Assembly (NCBI RefSeq): GCF_003751785.1
Contig: NZ_RKIE01000002.1
Coordinates: forward strand, 558,001 to 622,000
DNA from: Frigoribacterium sp. PhB160
GTDB lineage: Bacteria > Actinomycetota > Actinomycetes > Actinomycetales > Microbacteriaceae
Direction of reading: 5' to 3'
Length of the DNA stretch: 64,000 nucleotides
Position numbers and translations under genes: made by a program
The notes under the pieces: generated by a model
Told to the model about the DNA's origin: nothing
Database searches by the model: none
The model's input: only the letters and a program-made list of their open reading frames with translations
Shown here: positions 17,297 to 24,644 of the stretch, one piece after another
Position numbering within the stretch: the stretch's first letter is position 1
Layout: the number at the start of each line of letters is the position of its first letter

Positions 17297-18294
17297 GAGT
17301 GCCGGCGCTCCGTGGTCTCGAGCAGCTCCTCGACGCCGTCGAGGTCGAGGGCCGACGTCGAGCCGGCGCCGATGCGCCCGCGGCGCTCGGACTGCAGCGT
17401 GTCGACGAGGTCGGTCATCATGCCGACGGCGTCGTCGACCACCTCGGTGTTCTTCGTGGCCGTGCCGTGCAGCAGCCACTTGGCGAGGTCGAGCTCGCGG
17501 TAGAGCGTGGCTCGGTGGCGGAGCTGGTGGTCGCTCGTGCCCCGGGCGGTCTCGTACGCGTCGAACGCGGCGTCGACGGCCCCGGCCGAGGGCAGGCCGA
17601 GCAGCCAGGCGAGGTCCCGGGCCGGGTCGCCGACCTGCAGGTCGTGCCAACCGAGCACGCCCGAGACGACGTCGCCGTCGACGAGCACCGACGACGCGTC
17701 GAGCGAGCCGTTGACGACCGTGGGCTGGAACTGCCAGAGCACCGAGTCCTGGATCGCCGCCTCCCACCGCTCGAGCAGCGCCGCGGGCAGCAGCTTGGTC
17801 GAGGCGGCCCGGTCGACGAGCGAGGCGGACGAGCGCATGGCCTCGAACGGCGTGTGGCTCGTGAGGCCGGCGTCGGTCACGAAGCTCGTCGGCAACTGGT
17901 GCACCGCGGCGACGCCGCGGCCGAGGGCCGTCGGCAGCCCCGAGCCGGAGGTGACCGAGGCGAGCCGGAGGCGCGTGCCGGGGACGAAGTCGTAGACGAT
18001 GCCGCGTGTGCGGCCGATCGGCGCCTGCCCGCGGTACTGGGGCACGGCGAAGGGCAGGCGGCCGCGGACGCCCGCGCTCAGGGCGCGCAGCGCGACGAGG
18101 TCGGCGGACTGCTGGCCCTCGGCCTTCTGGGTGCGGGGCACGCGGACGACGAGGCGCTCGCCGCCGCGTCCGTCGAGGACGGCCGAGTCGAAGTCGCCGC
18201 CCGTCGTCGAGCCGTGCGGGGAGGCGGTCGTGACGTCCAGGTCGGCGACGGCGGCCGTGGCCAACGCGGCTAGAGTGAGGTGGGATCGGGCCAT
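17293..18294 (-). CDS. Phosphotransferase of the aminoglycoside/macrolide kinase fold
   Basis: A 333-residue APH/choline-kinase-fold protein. The strand VVRVPRTQKAEGQQSADL carries the nucleotide-binding Lys region. The catalytic loop is degenerate: VVNGSLDASSVLVDG in place of the canonical HGDLHxxN, with VSGVLGWHDLQVGDPARDLAWL corresponding to the metal-binding DWE/D region. The invariant catalytic Asp may be the D of GSLDAS, so activity is uncertain. Despite the family name, antibiotic resistance is not implied: this gene sits in the same place, after adnB, in many Actinobacteria. Start ATG 18294 has TACCCT 6 nt upstream. Its stop overlaps the adnB stop on the opposite strand. Confidence 0.72.
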   Translation of the reverse strand: MARSHLTLAALATAAVADLDVTTASPHGSTTGGDFDSAVLDGRGGERLVVRVPRTQKAEGQQSADLVALRALSAGVRGRLPFAVPQYRGQAPIGRTRGIVYDFVPGTRLRLASVTSGSGLPTALGRGVAAVHQLPTSFVTDAGLTSHTPFEAMRSSASLVDRAASTKLLPAALLERWEAAIQDSVLWQFQPTVVNGSLDASSVLVDGDVVSGVLGWHDLQVGDPARDLAWLLGLPSAGAVDAAFDAYETARGTSDHQLRHRATLYRELDLAKWLLHGTATKNTEVVDDAVGMMTDLVDTLQSERRGRIGAGSTSALDLDGVEELLETTERRHS

Positions 18295-18300
18295 GCCCTC

Positions 18301-18306
18301 AGGGTA
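18301..18306 (-). promoter_or_regulatory. -10 element TACCCT, leaderless promoter of the phosphotransferase
   Basis: TACCCT on the minus strand ends 6 nt before ATG 18294. Confidence 0.5.
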
Positions 18307-18353
18307 GGCCGACGTGCCCGGCCCCACTCCCCGCGCCACGCTGTCAACTCGCG

Positions 18354-19301
18354 ATGATTGGTCGTCCGATGTCCTCGCCGCTCACCTCCCGCCTCCCCCT
18401 CTCGCGACACGAGGTCGACCGCGACTACCTCACCCGCGAGCGCCCCGACGCCGTCGACGAGCTGCTGGCCTCGGCCGACACCCGGGTGCTGCCGGTCTGG
18501 CACGGCCGCACGCTGATGGCGTCGTCCGAGCGCCTCGCGCTCCTCGAGCCGGCCGCCGTCCCGGCCGCCCGCGGCCACGTCTACCTGGGCCGGTCGCAGG
18601 CGCCCGACGCCGCCGAGCCGGTCGGCACGCCGATCGTCGCCGCGCTGCTCGACGACGAGCAGGCGAAGGGCCTCCAACCCGACGAGGAGGCGTGGGGCAG
18701 CCTCCGCATGTTCGGCAGCGACCTCAGCGCCCGCGACGTCGGCCTCGCCGTCGAGGCGATCGCCGTCGCGAACTGGCACGACTCGCACCGCTTCTCGCCG
18801 CGCACCGGTCGGGTCCTCGTCAGCGGCAAGGCCGGCTGGGTGCGCAGCGACCCGGAGGACGGCCACGAGGTCTTCCCCCGCACCGACCCGGCGATCATCG
18901 TCGGGGTCACCGACGCCGACGACCGGCTGTTGCTCGGCTCGAACGCCCTCTGGGAGTCGAACCGGTGGTCGCTCCTCGCCGGCTTCGTCGAGCCGGGCGA
19001 GTCGCTCGAACAGGCCGTCCAGCGCGAGATCTTCGAGGAGTCGGGCGTCCGCGTCGTCGACCCCCGCTACGTCGGGTCGCAGCCGTGGCCGTTCCCGGCC
19101 AGCCTCATGCTCGGCTTCACCGCGACGGTCGACGCCGTCGACCCGGGCGTCCTCGAGCCCGACGGCGCCGAGATCGTCGAGCTGCGCTGGTTCAGCCGCG
19201 ACGAGCTCGCCGCGAGCCTCGGCGACGTGCTGCTGCCCGGCCGCACCTCCATCGCGCGCGCCATCATCGAGGACTGGTTCGGCGCCGAGATCGACCAGTG
19301 A
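18354..19301 (+). CDS. nudC: NAD+ diphosphatase NudC (Nudix hydrolase)
   Basis: A 315-residue enzyme that hydrolyses NAD(H) to NMN(H) and AMP and can remove NAD caps from RNA. The Nudix box is GFVEPGESLEQAVQREIFEESG (seen as GFVEPGESL... and REIFEESGV). The NudC-defining SQPWPFPASLMLGF follows. The segment that carries the four-Cys zinc ribbon in E. coli NudC reads RFSPRTGRVLVSGKAGW here, without cysteines. The ATG at 18354 is used; the in-frame ATG at 18369 is an alternative and neither has a convincing ribosome binding site. The next gene, uvrD2, starts at its stop (GTGA). Confidence 0.9.
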   Translation: MIGRPMSSPLTSRLPLSRHEVDRDYLTRERPDAVDELLASADTRVLPVWHGRTLMASSERLALLEPAAVPAARGHVYLGRSQAPDAAEPVGTPIVAALLDDEQAKGLQPDEEAWGSLRMFGSDLSARDVGLAVEAIAVANWHDSHRFSPRTGRVLVSGKAGWVRSDPEDGHEVFPRTDPAIIVGVTDADDRLLLGSNALWESNRWSLLAGFVEPGESLEQAVQREIFEESGVRVVDPRYVGSQPWPFPASLMLGFTATVDAVDPGVLEPDGAEIVELRWFSRDELAASLGDVLLPGRTSIARAIIEDWFGAEIDQ

Positions 19302-21010
19302 CGGAGGCCGCCGAGCTGATCGCGGGGCTCGACGAGCAGCAGCGCGAGGCCGCGCGACGCCTGCTCGGGCCGGTCTGCCTCCTCGCGGGGGCCGGCACGG
19401 GCAAGACCCGCGCCATCACGCACCGCATCGCCTACGGCGTCGCGACGGGGGTGTACGCCCCCAACCGCGTCATGGCGCTGACCTTCACGTCGCGGGCCGC
19501 CGCCGAGCTGCGCGGGCGGCTCCGGCACCTCGGTGCCGGGGGAGTCTCGGCGCGCACCTTCCACGCCTCCGCGCTCTCGCAGCTGTCGTTCTTCTGGCCG
19601 CAGACGATGGGCGGCCAGATGCCCCGCCTCCTCGACGGCAAGGGGAAGCTCCTCGCCCACGCCGCCGAGCGCCTCCGCCTGCGGCTCGACACGGCGTCGC
19701 TGCGCGACATGGCCGGCGAGATCGAGTGGCGGAAGGTCTCGCGGCTCACGATGGAGGAGTACGCGCTGAAGGCCCCGTCGCGCAGCCTGCCCGAGTCGGT
19801 GTCGGTCGAGGCCGCGCTCGACCTGCACGCCGCCTACGAAGACATCAAGGACGAGCGCCGGCAGCTCGACTTCGAGGACGTCCTCCTCGCCACGGTCGGC
19901 ATGCTCGAGCTCGAGCCGCGCGTCGCCCAGCAGGTCCGCGAGCAGTACCGCTTCTTCGTCGTCGACGAGTACCAGGACGTCTCGCCGCTGCAGCAGCACC
20001 TGCTCGAGCTCTGGCTCGGCGACCGCAACGACCTGTGCGTCGTCGGCGACGCGAGCCAGACGATCTACTCGTTCGCGGGGGCCTCCGCCGACTACCTGCT
20101 CGGCTTCGGGTCCCGCTACGACGACGCGACGGTCGTGCGCCTCGAGCAGAACTACCGCTCTTCGCGGCAGATCGTCGACACCGCCAACCAGCTCATGCGC
20201 GGTCGACCGGGAGCCCTGCACCTGCACCCGGCCGTCGAGACGACCGGGCCCGTGCCTCCGGTCACCCAGTACCCGACCGACATGGCGGAGGCGCGGGGCG
20301 TGGCCCAGACGATCGCCGACGAGATCCGGTCGGGCGTCGCCCCGGAGGAGATCGCGGTGCTGTACCGCGTCAACGTGCAGGCCGCCGCGCTCGAGCGCGC
20401 CCTGGCCGACGTCGGCGTCACGACGCGCATCCACGGCGCGACGCGGTTCTTCGAGCTGCGGGAGGTCAAGGAGGCGCTGATGATGCTCAAGGGCGCCGCC
20501 GTCAGCATCGTCGGCGAGCCCCTCTTCAAGACGGTGAGCGACGTGCTGCGCTCGCTGGGCTGGACGCAGGAGGCCCCCGAGCAGCGCGGCGCCGTGCGCG
20601 ACCGGTGGGAGTCGCTGAACGCCCTCATGGGCCTGGCCGAGGCGTCGCCCGAGGGCACGACCCTGCGCCAGTTCGTCGACGAGCTCTTCGCGCGGCAGCA
20701 GGGCCAGCACGAGCCGACCATGTCGGCCGTCACCCTCGCGACCCTGCACTCGGCCAAGGGCCTCGAGTGGCGGAGCGTCTACCTCGTCGGGCTCAGCGAG
20801 GGCCTGGTGCCGATCAGCTACGCGAAGGGCCTGGAGGCGATCGACGAGGAGCGCCGGCTGCTCTACGTCGGCATCACCCGCGCGCGCGAGCGGCTGCGGC
20901 TCTCGTGGGGGGCCGCCGGGCAGGGCCGCGGCGGGGAGCGCCGTCCGAGCCGCTTCCTGGAGGAGCTGCGCATCCGCAGTCGGGACGGGGCCGTGCCCGC
21001 GACGTCGTGA
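19298..21010 (+). CDS. uvrD2: UvrD2-like superfamily 1A DNA helicase, short form
   Basis: A 570-residue 3'-5' DNA helicase placed directly after nudC, as in mycobacteria. Motifs: LLAGAGTGKTRAITHRI (I), ALTFTSRAAAELRGRL (Ia), FFVVDEYQDVSPLQQ (II), VVGDASQTIYSFAGAS (III), VRLEQNYRSSRQIVD (IV), LATLHSAKGLEWRSVYLVG (V) and LLYVGITRARERLRLSW (VI). The protein stops ~40 residues after motif VI, so the tetracysteine linker and HRDC domain of M. tuberculosis UvrD2 (~700 residues) are missing. The start is the GTG overlapping the nudC stop. Its 3' end overlaps the converging E1-like gene by 137 nt. Confidence 0.9.
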   Translation: MTEAAELIAGLDEQQREAARRLLGPVCLLAGAGTGKTRAITHRIAYGVATGVYAPNRVMALTFTSRAAAELRGRLRHLGAGGVSARTFHASALSQLSFFWPQTMGGQMPRLLDGKGKLLAHAAERLRLRLDTASLRDMAGEIEWRKVSRLTMEEYALKAPSRSLPESVSVEAALDLHAAYEDIKDERRQLDFEDVLLATVGMLELEPRVAQQVREQYRFFVVDEYQDVSPLQQHLLELWLGDRNDLCVVGDASQTIYSFAGASADYLLGFGSRYDDATVVRLEQNYRSSRQIVDTANQLMRGRPGALHLHPAVETTGPVPPVTQYPTDMAEARGVAQTIADEIRSGVAPEEIAVLYRVNVQAAALERALADVGVTTRIHGATRFFELREVKEALMMLKGAAVSIVGEPLFKTVSDVLRSLGWTQEAPEQRGAVRDRWESLNALMGLAEASPEGTTLRQFVDELFARQQGQHEPTMSAVTLATLHSAKGLEWRSVYLVGLSEGLVPISYAKGLEAIDEERRLLYVGITRARERLRLSWGAAGQGRGGERRPSRFLEELRIRSRDGAVPATS

Positions 21011-21824
21011 CCTCGCCGGTGTCGTGGTCCACCCGGACCACCTCGGCGCAGCGGGCGACGTCGGCGGGGCTCGGACCGCCCGTCGCGGCCCAGCCCACGA
21101 CCTCGAGCAGGCGCCGGGTCGCTCGGGTCGCGACCTCGCGCCGGACGAGGAGGCTCGTCGGCGGGGTGGGCGCCGTCACGAGCTGCGCGGCGATCGCGGG
21201 CCAGGCGGGGTCGACGTCGCCCGCGGCGAGGTGAAGGCACCGTGAGCAGGCGGTGACGCCGGGCACCACGGTCGGCCCGAGGCGCACGGACCGGTCGCCG
21301 ACGCGGACGAGCAGGTGCACGACGTCGTGACGCAGCCACTCCGTCGACGCCGTCGGGTCGTGGGCCAGCCCGCCGACCACGAGCCCGACGCCGGGGAGGG
21401 ACGAGAACGAGGAGGCGCTGCGGGCGTCGTCCGCCGGGCCCGAGCACGAGCGCCCGTCGACGAGCACGACCCCGAGCCCCTCCGACTCGAGCAGGTGCCC
21501 GATCTCGTCGGCGAGGGGCCCGTCGCCCGCGAGGCGGACGACGGCGGGCGGACCGATCCGGGGGCCGACGGGCGGGACGAGTGCCGGAGCGAGCCGCTCC
21601 ACGCTCGCGGCGACCTCGTCGGGGTCGCGGCCGAGCTGGGCGGCGACGGCGCGCCAGCCGCCGTCGGCCCGGCCGGCCGCGACGGCGCCGAGCACGGCCT
21701 CGTCGAGCCGGGTGACGTCGGTCAGGACGAGCGACGGCGACTCGACGCCGACCTGCACGGTCGTGGGGTCGCGCCAGACGACCGGGGCGCGGGCGGGGAG
21801 CCGGAGCGGGACGGGGGAGGGCAT
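20874..21824 (-). CDS. Cyclodehydratase-like / E1-like (ThiF fold) orphan protein
   Basis: A 316-residue protein related to the actinobacterial 'TOMM leader-peptide-binding / cyclodehydratase' proteins found next to uvrD2. An N-terminal wing (about residues 1-100) contains a winged-helix-like DEAVLGAVAAGRADGGW. A Rossmann-like LAGDGPLADEIGHLLESEG follows. Two zinc-type pairs, TACSRCLHL (about residue 205) and PDCGCAAP (about residue 278), match the Cys4 site of E1-like folds. No YcaO partner or precursor peptide is nearby, so azole formation is not supported. The last ~38 residues lie antisense to uvrD2 motif VI and are low-complexity. The ATG at 21824 fits the family better than the GTG at 21869. 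Confidence 0.68.
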   Translation of the reverse strand: MPSPVPLRLPARAPVVWRDPTTVQVGVESPSLVLTDVTRLDEAVLGAVAAGRADGGWRAVAAQLGRDPDEVAASVERLAPALVPPVGPRIGPPAVVRLAGDGPLADEIGHLLESEGLGVVLVDGRSCSGPADDARSASSFSSLPGVGLVVGGLAHDPTASTEWLRHDVVHLLVRVGDRSVRLGPTVVPGVTACSRCLHLAAGDVDPAWPAIAAQLVTAPTPPTSLLVRREVATRATRRLLEVVGWAATGGPSPADVARCAEVVRVDHDTGEVTTSRARPRPDCGCAAPPGSGSDGAPRRGPARRPPTRAAAARARG

Positions 21825-21891
21825 CCCTCGAGGGTGCCGCACGCGCCGGCCCCGGGACGGGTTGTCCACAGGGTCGACGCCCGCGTCGGGC

Positions 21892-23334
21892 TCAGCGCCC
21901 GGGGGAGGAGGGCGCGTCGGGTGACGGACCGCCGTCGGTCGGCGCGTCGCCGTCGGTCGCGTCGCCGCCCGGGGCGTCGCCCTCGTCCGCGCTGCCGTCG
22001 AGGCCCTCGCGGGGTCGGTCGGCGCCCTCGTCCGCCAGCAGCGCCTCGATGGCCTGGTCGACGTCGTCGAAGGCGGGCTCGGTCGCCGTGAGACGGGCGA
22101 CCAGCGCCTGCGGGTCGTCGATGTCGGCGCTCGTCGGCACGATGTCGGGATGGGCCCAGAGACCGTCGCGGCCCTCGGCGCCGACGGCGTCGGTCACGGC
22201 CGACCACATCGCGGCGGCCTCGCGCAGCCGACGGGGTCGGAGCTCGAGCCCGACGAGCGTCGAGAAGGCCGACTCGGCCGGCCCGCCGGCGGCGCGTCGC
22301 CGACGGACGGTCTCGGCCACGGCACCGGACCGGGGGAGGCGCGCGGTGGCCTGGGCGGTGACGACGTCGACCCAGCCCTCGATGAGGGCCAGGGTCGTCT
22401 CGAGCCGGGCCAGGGCGGCGAGCTGCTCGTCGGACTTCGGGGGGATCAGCGCACCGCTGGCCAGCGCCTCCTGGAGCTGTTCGGGGTTCGCCGGGTCGAA
22501 GCCGACCGTGAGCTCTTCGAGGCGGGAAGTGTCGATGGTGATGCCCTGGGCGAACTCGCGGATCGACGAGATCAGGTGCAGCCGCAGCCAGCGGGCGTGC
22601 CGGAAGAGGCGGGCGTGGGCGAGCTCGCGGACGGCCAGGTAGAGCTGCACCTGGTCGCGGTCGATGTCGAGGCCCTCGCCGAAGGCGTCGACGTTCTGGG
22701 GCAGGATCGCGGCCTGCTGGTCGTCGAGGAGGGGGATGCCGACGTCGCCGCCGGAGACCACCTCGGTCGACAGCTGGCCGACGACCTGGCCGAGCTGCAT
22801 GGCGAAGAGCGTGCCGCCGACGCTGCGCATCACCTCGCTCGCCCCGGCGATGAGCGCCTGCATCTCTTCTGGGGCCTGCTCGCGCAGGACCGTGGTCAGC
22901 GACTCGGCGATGGACTCGGCGACCGGCTCGGCGAGCTGGCTCCAGACCGGCATCGAGAGGCGGGCCCACTCGGCCCGGGTCAGCAGCCGCGGCGCGACGG
23001 TCAGCTCGGACACGTAGGTCACGTCGTCGAGCCAGAGGGCCGCGACGTGGAACGCCTGCTCGAGGGCCGCGGCGTCGGCGGGCGAGGTCGGGACGGCGCT
23101 CTGCGTCCCCACGGCCGTGGCCTGCTCGGTGGCCACGGTCCAGTCGATGCCGTCGCCGCTGCGGTTCACGGCGTTCTGGAGCTGGCCCATGAGGCGGGCG
23201 ATGAACGCGGGGTCGTCGGGGAGGCCCGCGGCGCCGGCCAGCTGCGACGGGTCGATGTCGGAGTCGCCGGACAGGAACTGGCGCAGCATGTCGCGGAACT
23301 CGTCCTCCGGCTCGCGCTGCGGATCATCGGTCAT
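21892..23334 (-). CDS. Zinc-dependent metalloprotease-like protein (zincin_2, DUF2342)
   Basis: A 480-residue member of the actinobacterial zincin-like family that includes Rv3195 (also named coenzyme F420 biosynthesis-associated). The family signature appears as YLAVRELAHARLFRHARWLR (about residue 245), where RELAH stands in for the HExxH-type helix. Nearby conserved parts include MQLGQVVGQLSTEVVSGGD and LPQNVDAFGEGLD. The N-terminus is acidic and polar; the last ~50 residues are Asp/Gly/Ala-rich and disordered. Protease activity is not established for the family. Start ATG 23334 has TAGCGT 7 nt upstream. It is divergent from the PDZ-Lon gene, as in mycobacteria. Confidence 0.82.
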   Translation of the reverse strand: MTDDPQREPEDEFRDMLRQFLSGDSDIDPSQLAGAAGLPDDPAFIARLMGQLQNAVNRSGDGIDWTVATEQATAVGTQSAVPTSPADAAALEQAFHVAALWLDDVTYVSELTVAPRLLTRAEWARLSMPVWSQLAEPVAESIAESLTTVLREQAPEEMQALIAGASEVMRSVGGTLFAMQLGQVVGQLSTEVVSGGDVGIPLLDDQQAAILPQNVDAFGEGLDIDRDQVQLYLAVRELAHARLFRHARWLRLHLISSIREFAQGITIDTSRLEELTVGFDPANPEQLQEALASGALIPPKSDEQLAALARLETTLALIEGWVDVVTAQATARLPRSGAVAETVRRRRAAGGPAESAFSTLVGLELRPRRLREAAAMWSAVTDAVGAEGRDGLWAHPDIVPTSADIDDPQALVARLTATEPAFDDVDQAIEALLADEGADRPREGLDGSADEGDAPGGDATDGDAPTDGGPSPDAPSSPGR

Positions 23335-23341
23335 GACGACT

Positions 23342-23347
23342 ACGCTA
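23342..23347 (-). promoter_or_regulatory. -10 element TAGCGT, leaderless promoter of the zincin-like gene
   Basis: TAGCGT on the minus strand ends 7 nt before ATG 23334. Confidence 0.5.
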
Positions 23348-23432
23348 GCTGCTGGCCGCAGGAACAGCCTGGGACAGTGCCGCCGCCCCGAGGTCCGCCG
23401 TGCGCCCTCGGCGAACATCTGGAAGGACCCTC

Positions 23433-24542
23433 GTGGCCGTCTTCACGCCTCCGGCCCGCCCCGCCGTCCGACCGGGCCGCGGAGGCGCCGTCGGCTGGAC
23501 GCTGCTGGTGGTCGCCCTGGTCGCCGGGCTGGTGCTCACGTTCCTCCCCTCGCCGTACCTGATCGAGCAGCCGGGCCCCGTCTTCGACACCCTCGGCGCG
23601 GCCGAGTACGAGGGCCAGGACGAGCCCCTGATCACGGTCGACGGCCACGAGACCTACCCGACGGCGGGCACGCTCGACCTGCTGACCGTGAGCGTGCAGG
23701 GCAACGAGAGCGTCCGCCCGAGCTGGATCGACGTGGTCCGCGCCTGGTTCTCGCCCAGCAGGGCCGTCGTGCCGGTCGAGGCGATCTACCCCTCGGGCGT
23801 CACGAACGAGCAGGTCGACGAGCAGAACGCGGTCGACATGCAGAACTCGCAGAAGTCCGCCGTCGCGGCGGCCCTGATCCACGAGGGCTACGACGTGCCG
23901 AGCTCGGTGACGGTCAGCCAGGTGCAGGCCGACGGGCCCTCGGAGGGCGTCCTGCAGGAGGGCGACGTGGTCGTGAGCGTGAACGGCACCGACCTGACGA
24001 CGAACGGCGACGTCGACGTGCTGCGCGGCGTCGTGGCCGACAACGGGGCCGCGACGCCGGCCACGCTGGTGGTCGAGCGCGCCGGGACCCGGGTCACCGA
24101 GGAGGTCACCCCGGAGGAGGTGCAGCAGACGGCGCTGCTCGGAGTGGGCGTCAGCGTCGACTACACCTTCCCCTTCGACGTCACGCTCCGGCTCGACAAG
24201 GTCGGCGGGCCGAGCGCCGGCATGATGTTCGCCCTCGGCATCATCGACAAGACGACGCCGGGCGAGCTGAACGGCGGCGAGCAGGTGGCCGGCACGGGCA
24301 CGATCACCGCCTCGGGCACGGTCGGGGCGATCGGCGGCATCCGGCAGAAGCTCTACGGCGCGCGCGACGCCGGGGCGACCGTCTTCCTCGCACCGGAGTC
24401 GAACTGCGACGAGGTCGTCGGCCACGTGCCGGACGGGCTCGACGTCTACGCCGTGGGCACCCTCGACGACGCGGTGACCGCGCTCGAGACCGTCGCGTCC
24501 GACGGCGACGTCGCCGCGCTGCCCACCTGCACAGCCAGCTGA
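23433..24542 (+). CDS. PDZ and Lon-protease domain membrane protein (YlbL-like)
   Basis: A 369-residue protein with one N-terminal membrane helix (about residues 20-40), so the body lies outside the membrane. It contains a PDZ domain (about residues 150-225; GPSEGVLQEGDVVVSVNG) and a Lon-type Ser/Lys protease domain. The nucleophile is in KVGGPSAGMMFALGI and the catalytic Lys in GIRQKLYGARDAGA. It corresponds to Rv3194c and Bacillus YlbL. Its role, probably degradation of envelope proteins, is inferred from the family. The GTG at 23433 has an excellent ribosome binding site (GGAAGGA, 5 nt spacing). UPF0182 follows 102 nt later. Confidence 0.9.
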   Translation: MAVFTPPARPAVRPGRGGAVGWTLLVVALVAGLVLTFLPSPYLIEQPGPVFDTLGAAEYEGQDEPLITVDGHETYPTAGTLDLLTVSVQGNESVRPSWIDVVRAWFSPSRAVVPVEAIYPSGVTNEQVDEQNAVDMQNSQKSAVAAALIHEGYDVPSSVTVSQVQADGPSEGVLQEGDVVVSVNGTDLTTNGDVDVLRGVVADNGAATPATLVVERAGTRVTEEVTPEEVQQTALLGVGVSVDYTFPFDVTLRLDKVGGPSAGMMFALGIIDKTTPGELNGGEQVAGTGTITASGTVGAIGGIRQKLYGARDAGATVFLAPESNCDEVVGHVPDGLDVYAVGTLDDAVTALETVASDGDVAALPTCTAS

Positions 24543-24604
24543 CCGCTCGCGTCCAGCCAGGTCATGGGCAGCTGGGCCAGGGTCGAACGGTCAGGGGCGG
24601 CACG

Positions 24605-24610
24605 TACGAT
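24605..24610 (+). promoter_or_regulatory. -10 element TACGAT before the UPF0182 gene
   Basis: TACGAT 34 nt upstream of the TTG start; the short leader holds the AGGAG ribosome binding site. Confidence 0.5.
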
Positions 24611-24644
24611 GGAGGTCCTCGTCCCCTGAGCCAGGAGCACCCTC

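Noticed and set aside
13835-17767. ~1300-codon minus-strand open frame opposite adnB
   Set aside because: Antisense shadow of adnB; composition and lack of motifs are typical of high-GC spurious frames.
17293-18294. Aminoglycoside/macrolide resistance gene
   Set aside because: Same fold, but degenerate catalytic loop and conserved chromosomal position between adnB and nudC.
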